Shown: in pieces, positions 23,518-36,500 of the stretch
Position numbering within the stretch: position 1 is the stretch's first letter
Layout of the letters: every line of letters begins with the position of its first letter
Position numbers and translations under genes: made by a program
Source of the DNA: Phallusia mammillata
Taxonomy: Eukaryota > Chordata > Ascidiacea > Phlebobranchia > Ascidiidae
NCBI GenBank assembly: GCA_003260075.1
Contig: QLIY01000044.1
Span: 141,224 to 205,223, forward strand
Direction of reading: 5' to 3'
Length of the DNA stretch: 64,000 nucleotides
Notes under the pieces: generated by a model
What the model was told of the DNA's origin: nothing
Database searches by the model: none
What the model saw: the letters and a program-made list of their open reading frames with translations, nothing else

Positions 23518-26500
23518 ATGAATGTTATATTGTCATGCTTGGCAATTGCTGCCGTCTGTTTGGTAGCCAATGCAGCTACTCCTGGAAAAGGTAAATATTT
23601 GGAAGTCAATTAAAGTGCATATATTAACAATCTATATTAGTATTTTGGTTTGCAATGTCGATAATACTTTTACTTTAGGAACACTATGCACGGACTTGAA
23701 AAGTAGTTTAATCATAAACATTACTGCCAAGGTAGTGGTGTATATAGAATACATCGTGTAGAGTATTCTATATACACCACTACCTTGGCAGTAATGTTTA
23801 TGATTAAACTTTTACTTTAGTTGGCAAAGCGCTATAAAAATAGCTCGAGCGATTTTTGTCACTTAAAAACAATAAATTTTAGCGTTTAATAATTGGCATT
23901 GTGAAAATGAACCACGCTGAAGATCTTAGATAAATGCAATACAAAAAAATCATTCTGCAATTCGGTGCGGCCTTTTTATTCGAAAATTGTTAGCGTTTAC
24001 TGGTACCATAAAGTGACACATAATAAACGATGTTTTGTTTTTAATACCGCAGTTTAGTGCGTTTGTGTGGTGTTAGTATACTTAACATTTTTCTACTTCA
24101 GCTTATCGTGGCAAAGACATGTTTGAATCGAAAGTTTCGTGGCTGACAGTGGGGAATACGCCGTTGTTTTTCCGCATGGGACCCTACAAATTGGTTGGTT
24201 ACTGCAACGCTGAGGGACGGGTCAGACGATGTGGAAAATACCGTGTTAAAAAGTAAGAATTGAATATAGCATACTGGCAATAGTATTGCAAATTATAAAG
24301 TAAGTGATAGTTTTAGTAACAAATAAAGTTCACGTTATAATCAGTGAACATACAGCACGACTGAAAACAATGGTGCTCGCATGGTTATCCTACCTTAGTA
24401 AGAAATAGCCTTTTTCACACACCTGAATGTGGCGATATCGTCAGTCTGACTGTAGTGCGGAGTGAACGGCTGAATGGTCCGGGGCGCCTGGCCCTTATAC
24501 AGGCATAAAAAACTGATCAAACACTTTTATACGTGGTGCAAAGAGCACGAACACCTATTTAAAACGGTACATTTCTAAAAATGCTGACGGTTAGGTCTAT
24601 TTGGGTTACAGTGAAGTGTTATTATTAAAAATTCAATATAACTAACTTAACAACTTAGTTTTTTCTGTGAAATTTTCAAAACTTTCTCGGCAACCCTACG
24701 AGCCGCTAAATTATTAATTAAGCTATTTGCGCCACCTATCGAAATTTAGTTAAACGTGGGGCTGACATGAGTTATTAAGCAACAAAAACTTTTGTCGACC
24801 ATTCTACAGCTATACAAGTTTAAGTGTTGTGACAAATGTTTTCAATTTCAGAAACCAGTGCGAGAGATTTCGATGCTGTTGGAATGAAGTGACCGAATCA
24901 TGTTACAGAGCAAAGTTTCACGTACTTAATTATCCACGTGAGTCAATATTAAATATTATTCATTGGTGAAATGTTAAACTGTTATTGCTTTAGAAAATAA
25001 AACACCTCAATGGTTTGAGTTAAGTATGTGAGAAACATTGAGTCATTCGCGGTATCTTCAAGCAAGCATAACACATCGTGTCGGTGAAACTGTACGCACA
25101 CATGCTTCAAGTGTTTTTTATGGAGTTAATTCAATAGACATAAGGTCGCTATTGAAGCTTATAGTTTGTGGTAAAATTTGTCGAATCAGTTTGCTGTAAA
25201 AACGCGTGTAGCATATTTGTAAGGCGGGGCTGCCTTAACATGCAATTTCATTTGGTAAATTTCGGGGCCAATTATGACTTTTTCAAAAGGTTTGGTCCCG
25301 GTTTTAGACCCACTTGCAATTCTGTTGCGTAAATTGGGGTTCTATGACAAGCGAATCGTAAAATGCCTGACGAGTTACATAAAGAGTTTAATGTTTAACC
25401 AGTATTTCGTTGTTAATGGACCACGTCCGCCATGTTGTATAGAAAAATGCGCTAGACTTGTTTAGGTTTTTTTTTCTGATGAGTGATGAGGCATTGTTTC
25501 AAAATATGTTTTTCTGTCACACAATTGCAAATCAATTATATCCCATAACCTTCCATTTTGTGTGTCGTTTTATGAATGTATAATCTACTTTACCAACTTT
25601 GTGGTGCAAAACATTTTGGGGTAAAGATATATTTTTTGTAGTTTTTTCGCCAATGCTGCCACGTTGAAATTAAACGATTGATATTTTTCGTATAATACAC
25701 ATATTTTTCTCTCATAGTGGAAAAGGGTAGCTGGACAACTTGGTCCTCCTGGTCTGGATGTGCTGCTGCTACAGTTTGCTCTGCTGGAACACAAGTGCGA
25801 ACACGTCAATGTACCGACGGAACAGCTGGTCAGGGCGGGTAAGAACATCCATAAAATTTAAGTTTGGTATTTTTTTTCAAAAATTGTTGGTCCGCAAAAA
25901 TCGTTTTTTTAACCCATTGAAATGCCAAAATTGTTGTTTTAATTTGAAATTTCAAATCCGAGCGTCGTGAACAACGTTTTCGTTGTTTTAGTATTGCCAA
26001 TGACCATGCGTATATGAAATTAGGCTAACTTTGAGTCAGTGGTATGGTCGTACTAGATACTTAAGCTATTTGTTGTACACCTGCCCCCCCCCCGATTTAC
26101 TTTAGTGGGAAACCACACCAAAAAGGTTAAGAACCACTGTACTAGATACTTAAGCTATTTGTTGTACACCTCTGTAATATATTTACAGGTGCCAAGGAGT
26201 TGAGTCAGAAAGCAAGTCTTGTTCGATATGCACCAATAGCTGGTCGACCTGGGGTACTTGGTCGGTTTGCTCAAGTTCGGATGTGCCTTGCCTTGTTGGA
26301 TCACGCACCAGATCACGAACTTGCGCCAACTCTCTTGGAGCTGTTCAAGCCACCACATCCTGCCTCGGTGGAAGTACTGCTGCAATACAGGTAGTGTAAA
26401 GTGCAAGACATAGACTAACATAACCGATTTATGGCACCAAAACTTTGGTCCTCCTGCAACGCCATTGCATTGCACTGGGTTGAAGGGTAAGACAAAGTAA

Positions 26501-29500
26501 GCACGTGCTTATATAGGGCATCGAGAGGCACCAGAAAAACTTTTCACAACTTCATCTTTAGTGGTGCCTCAGTAATATAAGTCGGGTTTCTCCATTAATA
26601 ATTAAGTTTGGCTTGTAGGAACTGATTATGTGGAAACCGTTTTGATTAAGGAGCACCAACCGTACAAATTCGGTAGAAATAGCCACTTATACTGACACTA
26701 CATTTAAAAATAAAACTAGGGTAAAAATAGACGGGGCTTTTTTCCACTGACATGAATTTAACCAGAAGTTTAAAACACATGTTGTTGTTTTTAGACTGCA
26801 TCCTGCAACACCGGTCTGTGCCCCTTGTTTACCGGTTGGACAGTTGGAGCCTGCAGTGTGACTTGTGGTGGTGGAACCCAAACACAATCAAGAACATGCA
26901 CCACAACCCCAACCACCACCCTGCCGAGTCAATGTTATTCTACAACTTTAACTTGTAACACAAACTTGTGCAGTAAGTACCTTTTGTTTGGTTTATTTTT
27001 TGGAGGTTATTAAATGCGGGCTTTAAATGCCTTTTTTAAGTTCTGCATCCTTGGGCGTAGGTTTGTGGTTTCCTACCTTTCGACAAATTCCTCTTTTAAC
27101 AATACAAACATTTTTATTTCTCCCTATACTACATATAGTAGATGTTAAACCATAGGAAGATCATTTAGAATTGGGTATATTATCAACTTTAAAAGTATAT
27201 TCCCTCAAGTATCTTTTTACAAATCGCATGTTAAAATTAAAATAAATTTCTCCCTGATTGGGAACCACTGGCGTTAACGTTTTAATTAATATCATTTTGT
27301 CGCAAGCGTTGCATACCATCAGAGGAAGCAAGAGTGAAGTGTTTACATTTTATGTATTTTTGATGTACAGTTGTTACAGTGATCACCCCAGCATATCATC
27401 TTAATTTCGAAGTCAACTTTAGAGTTATCATTACATGCAAGTTAGTTTAACTCCATTTTGTTGTCTTGAATAGACCAGGACAGAAATCTTGACTTGATGA
27501 TTCTTCTTGACTCAACTGCAACGTTGGATGATTGTGTCACCAAGCAATTTGCCCTTCAGTTTAACGCACCAGTCACGGTAGCCAGCGGCCTGCTGACAAG
27601 CACTAACTTCCCAAACTTTGTGCAACAAAACTCTATGGCTTCAACGTGAGCATGACACTGTTTTTTTTTGTATTAAGTTAGTTTTAGTGCCTAAATTCGA
27701 TTATTTTATGTCACGTTTCAAATTTATTTAAACACCATGTCATTCATCCATATGAATTCAAGATATAACTATTTCGCTTCTGCGGCATCATCAGTTTCTT
27801 AAAGCAACAAGACAATAATTTTTTCTAAGACATGACCATTCAAAATAAGGACAAATCTTAGAAGTAAGGACAGTACGGGAACCCTGGCTATACGCCTTTC
27901 AATGGACTACGCACTGACACACGCCATTATCACATTACACATAAACAACAGTACATTTATGTTTACAAATACACAGAACTTTAAACTATAATATACTGTG
28001 AAACACAGAATTCTGTCGTCTTGGAAAAGCATTTTCCCTGGAATGACCCAAGTCGGTATTCTTCAGCAGTCTGACAGATGCGACATTGCTGATCCAGCCA
28101 CTTTAAATAGTGTACACCAGTTCGGACTTCCCTACACCGCTGGAACGGTAAACTTATCACATTTAAAACTGTTCTTTAGTGTACTAAAAAGGCTTATTGT
28201 CCAATGTGTTACTGCATTATGCTTACAGTGATGCATGTTTATGTTTGTTTATGGTATATCACTTTGTGATGCTCAACAGGTATGCCGGGCCCAGCTATAC
28301 TCCCTCTGTCAGTTTAGAAATGACACGCCTAATGTGCTGTTTCATAAACTTAAAACATCATAAATTTTGTGTCTTCGTGACGCGTAGTATGAGATGAACG
28401 TCTTTATTCCTCAATTAGTTTAGAACAGTGGGTAACGGGTGTAGGTTGACCAGAAACACCCACTAAAAGCAATTTTATTTTTTAAAGGACATAATTAAGT
28501 GTGTGTTGCAAATAACTTTATTCCCTAATTCACTGGACTATTTCACATACTATTTGTCTAGATTGAGGTTTTTCATGATTACGGATTATTGTTTACACTT
28601 TTCGACCTGTTTAAAGTCGAAGTTAGTACCGAATTTCAACAAGAGGTTGCCATTTACATTTAAAGGGGCCACAGGTCTCACAGGGTTACTTGAAGGGGGG
28701 CACAAGGCCAAGCAATTAGTTGAACATGACTGGAAGCATTTTAGAGCAAATATAGTTTTTATAAAACTTGAAAGCAAGTATAATGTTCTTCAAGTAAAGG
28801 TTTTGAACCATTTGTCAAAACTGTTTACAGCTGCTGCAAACAGAATACCTTTGTGGATCAGACGACAGATACAGTCAACTTTCTTGTGGTGTTTCTTCAT
28901 TAAACTCAATCGTTAACCGGGCAGATGTACCTGATGTCATTATCCAGTTCATTCCCGATGTTACGCAAATCAACCCGACATATATGAGTGAGTTTGCATG
29001 TTTTATAATAAACTTTTGTGGAACCGGAATTTTGGTGAACATTAGAAGTAATTTGAAAGTTAAAGTAAACGCTCAAACGACTGCCCGGATTCGATACGAT
29101 TGCTGACACAAACCGGTTAGAGCATCTGCTAGCTGGTAACTGTTTTGCCCTTGAATTTGTAGCCAATATATATTGTTTGCAATTGATTGATTATTTTCCT
29201 AATGGACAGTTCTGTAACGTAAGCCAGTTACCTCAGTGTTTATTAGCTTTTAGAAAGGCAATTAGAATAGTTGGGTGATTTTTTGGCCATTTCACCTTTA
29301 TACAACTGAATTTAAAACGACTACCCGGGTCGTTCGTTTACCTAGGCTCAAAGAATCGGTTAGAGAATTTGTTAGCCGTCAGGGACCTAATCAAAAAGTG
29401 TTAACCAAACGTAAATAGAACCAACAAATTGTTTTTTTCTGGCAACAGGTGTTTATCGTCAACTGGTCGGCTTTGTTGCCACACTGGTTCAAGGAAAACG

Positions 29501-30341
29501 ACTTCTGGTGGTCAGCGCAGCCCAGCACACTGCCACAACTGCAAGTGCAAACATTCTATGTAAGTTGTTGCTTTTGTCCTCAATACAAAAATAACTTGTC
29601 ATGATGACCCGGTGGTTGGTAGAGCTACTAACACCATACCTCACGGCAGACCCACATTTAGCTAATTTTCGATAGGTGGCGCAAAGAGCTGTATTTTTTT
29701 AGCAGCTGAAGAGGGGTTAGGATGTAAGTATTTGAAAATTATTGCTAGTTTTATTAAATTTTGAATGCTAATACCTTACCCCAACCCAAAAGCCCTAACC
29801 GTAAGCATTTTTAGAGCTATATCGTTCTAAATTGCTAAAATGCTCTTTGCGTCACCTATCAAAAATTAGCTAAATGTGGGTCGTGAGGTATGGTGTTAGT
29901 AGATTTTCCTCTGGTGGTTAGCGTAACCGCTTTGCAATGCGAAGGTTGTGGGTTTTAGTCCCATCTCGGCCACTTGCGTTTCCAACGGAATATTGAGGGT
30001 TGATTTAAATGAAAATTGGAAACTACATAAATCAAAAAATGCAAATTTAATAAACTTTAGACACGTTTGTTGTAATTTTTGGTTGGCAAAGGACTGATTT
30101 TTCAAAATACTTTACATTAAAGTTGGTGATTTCTTTTAGTTTTTCGGAAAATACGGTGCGTTTATTCGTCTCTTTAGCAACCACCAAAAGTATTTATTCC
30201 GTTTTATCTTTCACAGTTGCACAACAATGGGCTTGTGGGTCACTTACCCCAACAGGTCCATGCACCAATTACTACCTTGGAACAATCTACGATATTCCAG
30301 GAGTTTTAGCCAATCTGCGATCAGTAGTTTCTACTTTGTAG
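23518..30341 (+). CDS. Secreted protein with trefoil-like, three thrombospondin type-1 and vWA-like domains (11 exons)
   Basis: Exons: 23518-23590, 24102-24252, 24852-24937, 25718-25838, 26189-26390, 26795-26972, 27474-27645, 28009-28147, 28831-28987, 29449-29559, 30217-30341. Every junction is GT-AG and in phase, giving 504 residues from ATG to TAG. Residues 1-20 form a signal peptide (MNVILSCLAIAAVCLVANA). Residues about 57-95 look like a divergent P-type trefoil (RVRRCGKYR, then QCERFRCCWNE). Residues 103-143, 144-211 and 212-270 are three TSP1 repeats, with WTTWSSWSGC, WSTWGTWSVC and WTVGACSVTCGGGTQT; only the third keeps the full CSVTCGGG core. Residues 271-504 look like a von Willebrand A fold: LDLMILLDSTAT is in the first-strand position and replaces the usual DxSxS by DSTAT, keeping hydroxyls. 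TSP1 and vWA modules usually mediate extracellular binding; the ligand is unknown. It is divergently arranged with the lectin-like gene. Confidence 0.85.
23705..23810. repeat. Perfect 48-bp hairpin with 10-nt loop in intron 1
   Basis: The left arm 23705-23752 and right arm 23763-23810 are exact reverse complements, with loop ATCGTGTAGA. The words ACTTTTACTTTAG occur once on each side (from about 23667, and ending at 23820), like a direct repeat. The hairpin is in intron 1 of the trefoil/TSP1 gene. It could be a small fold-back element, a hairpin RNA source, or a chimeric inverted assembly join. Confidence 0.85.
24530..24790. mobile_element. Degenerate MITE of the 29625/7113 family
   Basis: The stretch shares ATTTCTAAAAATGCTGACGG on one side and GCGCCACCTATCGAAATT then AAACGTGGGGCTGACATG on the other with the better-preserved copies. 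It lies in the intron before the exon at 24852 of the trefoil/TSP1 gene. Confidence 0.4.
26050..26172. repeat. Short duplication across a 10-C gap placeholder with a hAT-like end
   Basis: TACTAGATACTTAAGCTATT occurs at 26051 and again at 26140. Between the copies lie the C run 26084-26093 and a fragment ending AAAAAGGTTAAGAACCACTG, a hAT-like terminus. One contig end may carry a MITE that the other lacks. Confidence 0.55.
29625..29902. mobile_element. Best-preserved MITE with inverted termini of about 60 bp
   Basis: The left end is CTACTAACACCATACCTCAC and the right end is its complement, GTGAGGTATGGTGTTAGTAG. The symmetry continues inwards through CCACATTTAGCTAATTTT and GATAGGTGGCGCAAAGAGC. 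The ends could be read as flanked by TA (TA|CTAACACC ... GGTGTTAG|TA), which would suggest a Tc1/mariner-type element. It is in the last intron of the trefoil/TSP1 gene. Confidence 0.8.
29905..29972 (+). repeat. tRNA-derived SINE-like fragment
   Basis: TGGTGGTTAGCGTAACCGC resembles an A box and GTGGGTTTTAGTCCC a B box at tRNA-like spacing. The sequence does not fold into a credible complete tRNA, so I read it as a SINE head. It directly abuts the MITE at 29625-29902. Confidence 0.45.
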
Positions 30342-31193
30342 AGGACTTTACATTTCAACGAAAAACCTAGAACGTTTTGACGTACTTTGATAATTTTGAG
30401 CAACATCTAACACTTTTTCGTGAAGAATTAGCTTTGAAAAAGGGTTTTACAAACAATATACTGTGTACTGTACCTTATTCAATTGCAGAAAAACTACATG
30501 TTTTTTAATGCTTCGACGAACTTTATCTCAACTGCTGTGTGTTTATTGTATGATTTGATTTTGTGGATACTGAAATGACTGTTTATTTTTCTACTTTTGT
30601 GTTATATTTTTGTATTTAAACCTGTCATGAGTGCAGCTCTTGTGCAAATACACATTACCTGTACTCGCACTTGCCCATATTGGAAACAAAAACCTAGACA
30701 GTTTTTACAAAAACAGGCAAAATCAACGTAAGGTGTTGATTTCATTGGGGCAGTTTCACTAACACTTACTCACTTTGGGTGCAACATAACCAGAGTTAAG
30801 TTGCATAATATTTTGCTCAAGACACCTCATAACTGAGCATAAGAGTTAAATTGTTCAAAGTATTGTAGACCAGTAATAAGTGATGGGGAGACTCGTCGAG
30901 TCATCAGCTGTAAATAGACTTGACTCGTTATACCGCCAACAAAAAGAAAATTTCTTAACAGACAACCTGTTCAGTTGGCTCCAACTAAACAACAACAGCA
31001 GTTAACTGTACGATTCGTAGTTAGTTTGCTTAATTTTAACGCAACGTTGTCGCTTCCACATGCAAAAACATTCTTTCGCTGGTATAAGCGTTGCAATTGC
31101 CGCATGTTTTAGGCGAATGCAGTCTGTGCTTACCTAATTTGTTAAGAAGTATTTGCTTTTAATCGCCTGCTTTACTATACAAACGCTCTAGCA

Positions 31194-31379
31194 CAGTGGT
31201 CGGCGCGAGACGTTCGTTACCGGGCCATACACTTTTCCAGGTTAAATGCTTGAAACATTTTTCCCAAGTATCCCGGGGATGATGAACTAAATTAAGCGTC
31301 TTTATTGCTAAATATTTGTAGTTTTTTTAAGGCCAGTCCTCGATAAAATTTTAGTTTCAAAAACGGTTGCCGACCCCTG
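31194..31379. mobile_element. hAT-like MITE, 186 bp, with perfect 8-bp target duplication
   Basis: The element begins CAGTGGTCGGCGCGAGACG and ends GGTTGCCGACCCCTG. The flanks are CTCTAGCA at 31186-31193 and again at 31380-31387, an exact 8-bp target-site duplication as expected for hAT transposition. No coding capacity. Confidence 0.85.
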
Positions 31380-31653
31380 CTCTAGCACATGCAGTAAAAT
31401 AGGAAATTTTTGTTGTCAAATCTCAAGGTTTGACGTTATTGTCCACGTTGTTAAATGATTGTCAATTAATGTGTTTTATTAAAGTTGACTCTGTACTAAA
31501 GAAGTGAACGGCTGTTGTAATAAATTAGTGTCAGTTTTATGGTAAAAGTATCGCGATAAACTATTCCCAAAGAATAACTATCCCAACCTTTAAAAACTTC
31601 CTTAAAAGAACTTTTTACTTGACCTATCACCTTATCACTTGACTTGAGACTCG

Positions 31654-31655
<2 letters not shown>

Positions 31656-31738
<83 letters not shown>
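31656..31738. other. C homopolymer, probable assembly-gap placeholder
   Basis: About 83 uninterrupted C residues. Similar runs occur at 33514-33578, 35243-35264 and 37980-38068, and G runs at 44607-44626 and 61442-61463. Many shorter ones are exactly 10 long. Real homopolymers would not share a fixed length, so these are most likely converted N runs. Confidence 0.75.
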
Positions 31739-31739
<1 letters not shown>

Positions 31740-33333
31740 ACTGATAGGACTCGTTACCCAACCCAGCCAGTAATGCTAAACCTATTCAACTCTGAATAAT
31801 ACAACAGTATTATTAAGCAATAAAAATAACAAATTAGAACATTTTTCCTGTTGTCACAATACTTTATTTTCATACAACAAGAGAAAAATGACAAAAAAAT
31901 GCACTTCCTGCAAATGAGCCAAGAAAAAATAATTTGATCCGACAAACAAGATTTTTACGAAAGGTACCATAAAACATTTTGTACCTCTTACATATAAACC
32001 AGGTCTTGTAGAAAGTAAGTAGATCCTTCTTTCGGTTTAGGGCTACGGATCAAGCGGCTTAAGGGTTAAATGCAAAGTCACAACAGAGTAATACATACGG
32101 TTAAGGCACCATAGAAAAGCAAAAGAAACAAAATGATAAGGACCATCATAGAACCACAGATGGATATTGCACATCAACAAGTCCATGTTTGGTGGAACAG
32201 AAGCATTGAGCACTTGGTCAGTGAAGGTATGTGGATCAATGTGCTTTAAAAAAGGACCTATAGATGATTTTTAGAAAGACCTACAGGTTGGGTCGAGTTT
32301 AAGTGCAGTTAATTCTTTCTTAAATGCGAATTTTTGTTGGAATGTGTTTTTAACTTTTCTATTATTATTGACAGAAATGCTAGCTCAAAGCAGTTCCCAA
32401 ACAGTATTAGTGTTACTTCATAATTACAAAATTGTTTACTTATATCCCCTTTTTTCTGTAAATTAAAAAAACTTTGGCAAACAGACACATACATCATGAA
32501 AAAATCCATAATCTTCAAAAAGTTGAATTAAAGCCAAATGATTGGATATGAGATTGTAATTCTATTAAATTAGCTCGGCAAATGCAAAAGCACAGTGATT
32601 CCAACAGACAATTTTAAACCCAAATTGTGTGAAGCAGGCGACATTCTGAAGCCACCAAATGACATGCATAGATTCTATTATCAGTTGGATATTTTCTCTA
32701 GACAGTTCTTCACGATAAAAAGGAGCTATTGACTTGGATGGCAAAAAATGGTTTGGGTTAAAAATATCAAGAATAGCTATTTTGCAACTAACAAAAATAT
32801 TTGTAAAAATTGAAAACCAAATTTATAGTTTCGATATCTGGTCTAATTCCTAATTAATACAACAGCAAAGATTTTATATTCCATTATCTCGCTTTGAAAA
32901 ACATTTTGCAGCAAACATTTTTTCAAAAATGAGAAAGTTTTTTGAAATTATATTTTGGTCATTATTTGGCAAAAAAGCTTATTTCATTACCATAGAAGTA
33001 ATACAAGCTCAAAATAAGCCTAGATTTGTGCTTTGTAAACAAAAAAAATCATTTAAAAGTTTTTTGGAATGTCTTAAAAAGGGCGATTGTGGAATTAAAA
33101 CGCAACTTTTCTTTACTTTAGAAAAGAACTTCAGTCAGCCAAATCAAAAATATTTGTACATTAAACATAATAAAGATATTTGCCTGAACACAATAAATTC
33201 TTCACAACACTGGACAAACTAACAGAAAAAGACACAGAGAGCTGAGTTGCTGTAGTTATTAGGCTGGCAAAGAAACACAATTAACTGGATTTAGGCTGAA
33301 ACGTCGCAAACACATGGTGTACAGTGAATAAGG

Positions 33334-33512
33334 TTATAACCTCACACGACTAGATTGGACATCCCGTGAATATTCACACATCTGAAATATAAAAAAGGGT
33401 TTTTGAAAGATTCACCAAAAGTTTTTACAGTGAAGGCCAGAAGCAATATTTCATTCTGCAAAACAGAACAAAACAATAGCATTTGTTGCATTTATTTGGC
33501 TGTTATTTATTT

Positions 33513-33580
<68 letters not shown>

Positions 33581-36500
33581 CCCGAACCGAACCTGAACCC
33601 ATACGACAAGCGGTTCGACTCCCTGCTTTAAAGTGTCTTGGTATTTTGATTTTTTAGTTTCAGTATTTCATCCTGTTGAGCTAAAAATTATTTATTTGGT
33701 TTTAACAGTCTGTTCCAGTATAAAACACTGGTCAGAAGTATGATCTTATTTCACTCATAATGACAACAAGGTTACAGATACATTAAAGTTTGAATGTAGT
33801 CAGAATCAGACTTTTAGGTTAAAGAGATACTTTAGCAACATAGGTTGGTTTCTGTTTGCTTTTAGTTTACATTCTTTTAGCAATTAAATTTTAACTCACT
33901 AAACTGGAATGACAACCTCACAACGCCAAATCCTAGGAACTGCAAAAGAACAGTATACTATCTTATAGGGATGGGCCGGGCTGAGCCAGAACCCGAGTAC
34001 TCGACCAAACAGAACATTTGCAGTTTTGGCACATCCCTACTATCTTATTTGGCAAACCTGTTTCCATTAAAACATCTGAATGACAAGTTGTCCTTATTTT
34101 ATATTACGGATAAATAGGGATAATCAAATAACAAATGTGCAATTTTCATAACAAACGACTATTGTTGGAGATTTACAATCCCTATGTAGTTAAACAGATT
34201 ATGCAATTAACCGAATTTGTCTGCATGTAAACTGCTTTTCAGGTAAATGTTTTTTGTGCCTAGGGATCCTACTAAGATTCACAAAATGTGCTGAAATACT
34301 TTTAACCAATCCACCAACAATCTGTTTAGGCACCCTGTTGGTGAAGGCAAGAAGATATTGTCTTTAAACAATGGTTCCCAATCACTTATAACCAGTGTTT
34401 CATACCGGAACGGAACGAAACCAAATAACGTTATTCGTTCTGAGCAAATTATTTATTTCGTTCTGGACCGATATTTTCATTTCGTTCTGGTCTGACCGAA
34501 ATAAATTTATAACAGTATTTTTTCGGTATTCGGTCTAACAAACGAACATTTCTTTGTGGTCTTTGCAATTATTAAGCGAAAAAGGAAGAAAAGAATTGTT
34601 GTTGGTAGTTGTTACGTCATATAACATTTGTCAATGATGGTCAAACCGATGTAAATTGTAGGAGCTTCAATTTTTATTATAGCTTAACGGCACGAAATTT
34701 TCAGCAATTGTATCATGTCAAATGTCCAGAACGAAATACCAGAATAAAAAATAACGGTATTTCGTTCCGTTCCGGTATTTTGAATATTTTTTATTTCGGT
34801 ATTTCGTTCTGGTATTTGAGCCAAAAATTATTTATTTCGTTCCGGTATGAAACACTGGATTTAGGTCTAGTTGTTACCTTTGTTTTGGTTATCAGCTATG
34901 TCAATCCTTATCGTTCTTCGTTGAAATGTTTCCTCATTCATTTCCAAAGNAAAAATTATATTGACAACCCTCACAGATGCCTTAAGGGTCCTTGAAACCC
35001 AGGTTGGGAACCACAGCCTTTAAAAACAAACAAACAAAGAATATAACCAACCTCGCATTTATTCAATGCAGCATGATTGTCGAATGTACAGTATGTGCAC
35101 CTCCATTTTGGTTCATCATCAGTTTCTTGAGGAGGTGGGACTGGGGGTGGAGGAAGATCAGTGTATTCAGGATTTTTTGGCCCAACTAAAATCACAAGAA
35201 AAGCATGACCTTATATTTTATGTATTTTACACACACATATTTCCCCCCCCCCCCCCCCCCCCCCATTTATTTCGTTCCGGTATAACGTTCCGTTCCGGTA
35301 TGAAACACTGCATATTTCACTTGGTAAATGGCTGCTAGTTATCAAACTTGCAATTTATAAATTCACAACATAACAGCCCGTTAAAGGGCTTGTTGTTACT
35401 AATGTTATCTCCAGTCAGACAAACTATTTATAACTTTCACTTTAAAATACAATTAAATAAAAATAAACTGTTTCTGCCAGGCATAATGTATCAACAAATT
35501 TTAAGCTGTCTTTATTATAATATACCAACGTTAAACACCACCCTTTTTGCCTTATAACTACTTGTGTTTTCAATTTATGTCATTACCCTGATGAAGGTAT
35601 CTCGAATGGGACATCGAAACTTTGGCATATTTTAATAAAGACTGCTGGAAGAGCTTAAAATTTGTTGATAAAATTAAATATATCAGTGATTCTCAAACTT
35701 TTTTTTGTTGCGACGCCTCTGGAAAAGTTTTCTGGTCTTGTGACGCACCAGCAAATAAAAGTTAATGCGAAAACTTATTATTAAAGTTGTGTTTATCGAT
35801 ACAACCACCAAAAGCCACGAAACGGAACTATTCTGCGACGCCTTTGGAAAATTGAAACGACGCACCAGGGCGTCGCGACGCACAGTTTGAGAACTACTGA
35901 AATATATTATTGTATGAAAGTATAAGCCTATGATTAGGTGGAGAAATCCCCAATCAAAGGTACAGAACATTTGACAAAAAACATTTATACTAAACCAGCG
36001 GTTCTCAAACTGGGGTCTGCGGTCCTTTTGGGGTCCGTGAGGCGATTTTGGAGGGGCCACGAAACAGTTGAAGTAATTCTATAACCTTATTTGGCATCAG
36101 TTTGTGCCACTAAATAAGTTTAAATCAAAGTAGAATTGAGAATCGACTGTATCCATTGCTAAACAATAGCCTTTATTGCATGACAATTAACAAAAATGCA
36201 ATTGTTCGCGCACAACCAAAATGTGTTTTTTTTAATATCTTGTCTGTGATGTCACATGCTGTCTTTGGATCTTTGTTATGCGCAATTTTCGCATAACTAG
36301 CTAAAATCCTGCAATCAACTTTCGTTTTTCTGAAATACACATTTAGGCTTAAGGACTGTGAGCCCTCAAAATAATGGCGCAAAGGGACCGTTTTGAAAAA
36401 ATAATGAAAAAGTTTGAGAACCACTCTACTAAACCAAAACATGTGGCATTTATTTTTTCAAAGGCAAGCAAAACATACTTACACTCTACAGATTTACATT

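Larger units (their letters stand above)
30342..33333. other. Convergent intergenic region, TAB 3' UTR and a long C-run gap
   Basis: The region lies between the 3' ends of the trefoil/TSP1 gene and the TAB gene. It holds a hAT-like MITE (31194-31379), a C run of about 83 at 31656-31738 that I read as an assembly gap, and a possible minus-strand AATAAA at 31863-31868. If that signal is used, 31840-33333 would be the TAB 3' UTR. I find no coding exon. Confidence 0.5.

Noticed and set aside
28503-28916. 137-codon plus-strand frame overlapping an exon of the trefoil/TSP1 gene
   Set aside because: The exon 28831-28987 is used in another frame, in phase with both neighbours. This frame is a shadow extended into the intron.
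32929-33222. 97-codon plus-strand frame in the convergent intergenic region
   Set aside because: It is Lys/Phe-rich, as expected from AT-rich noise, with no splice sites or neighbours supporting it. It lies in the probable TAB 3' UTR, antisense.
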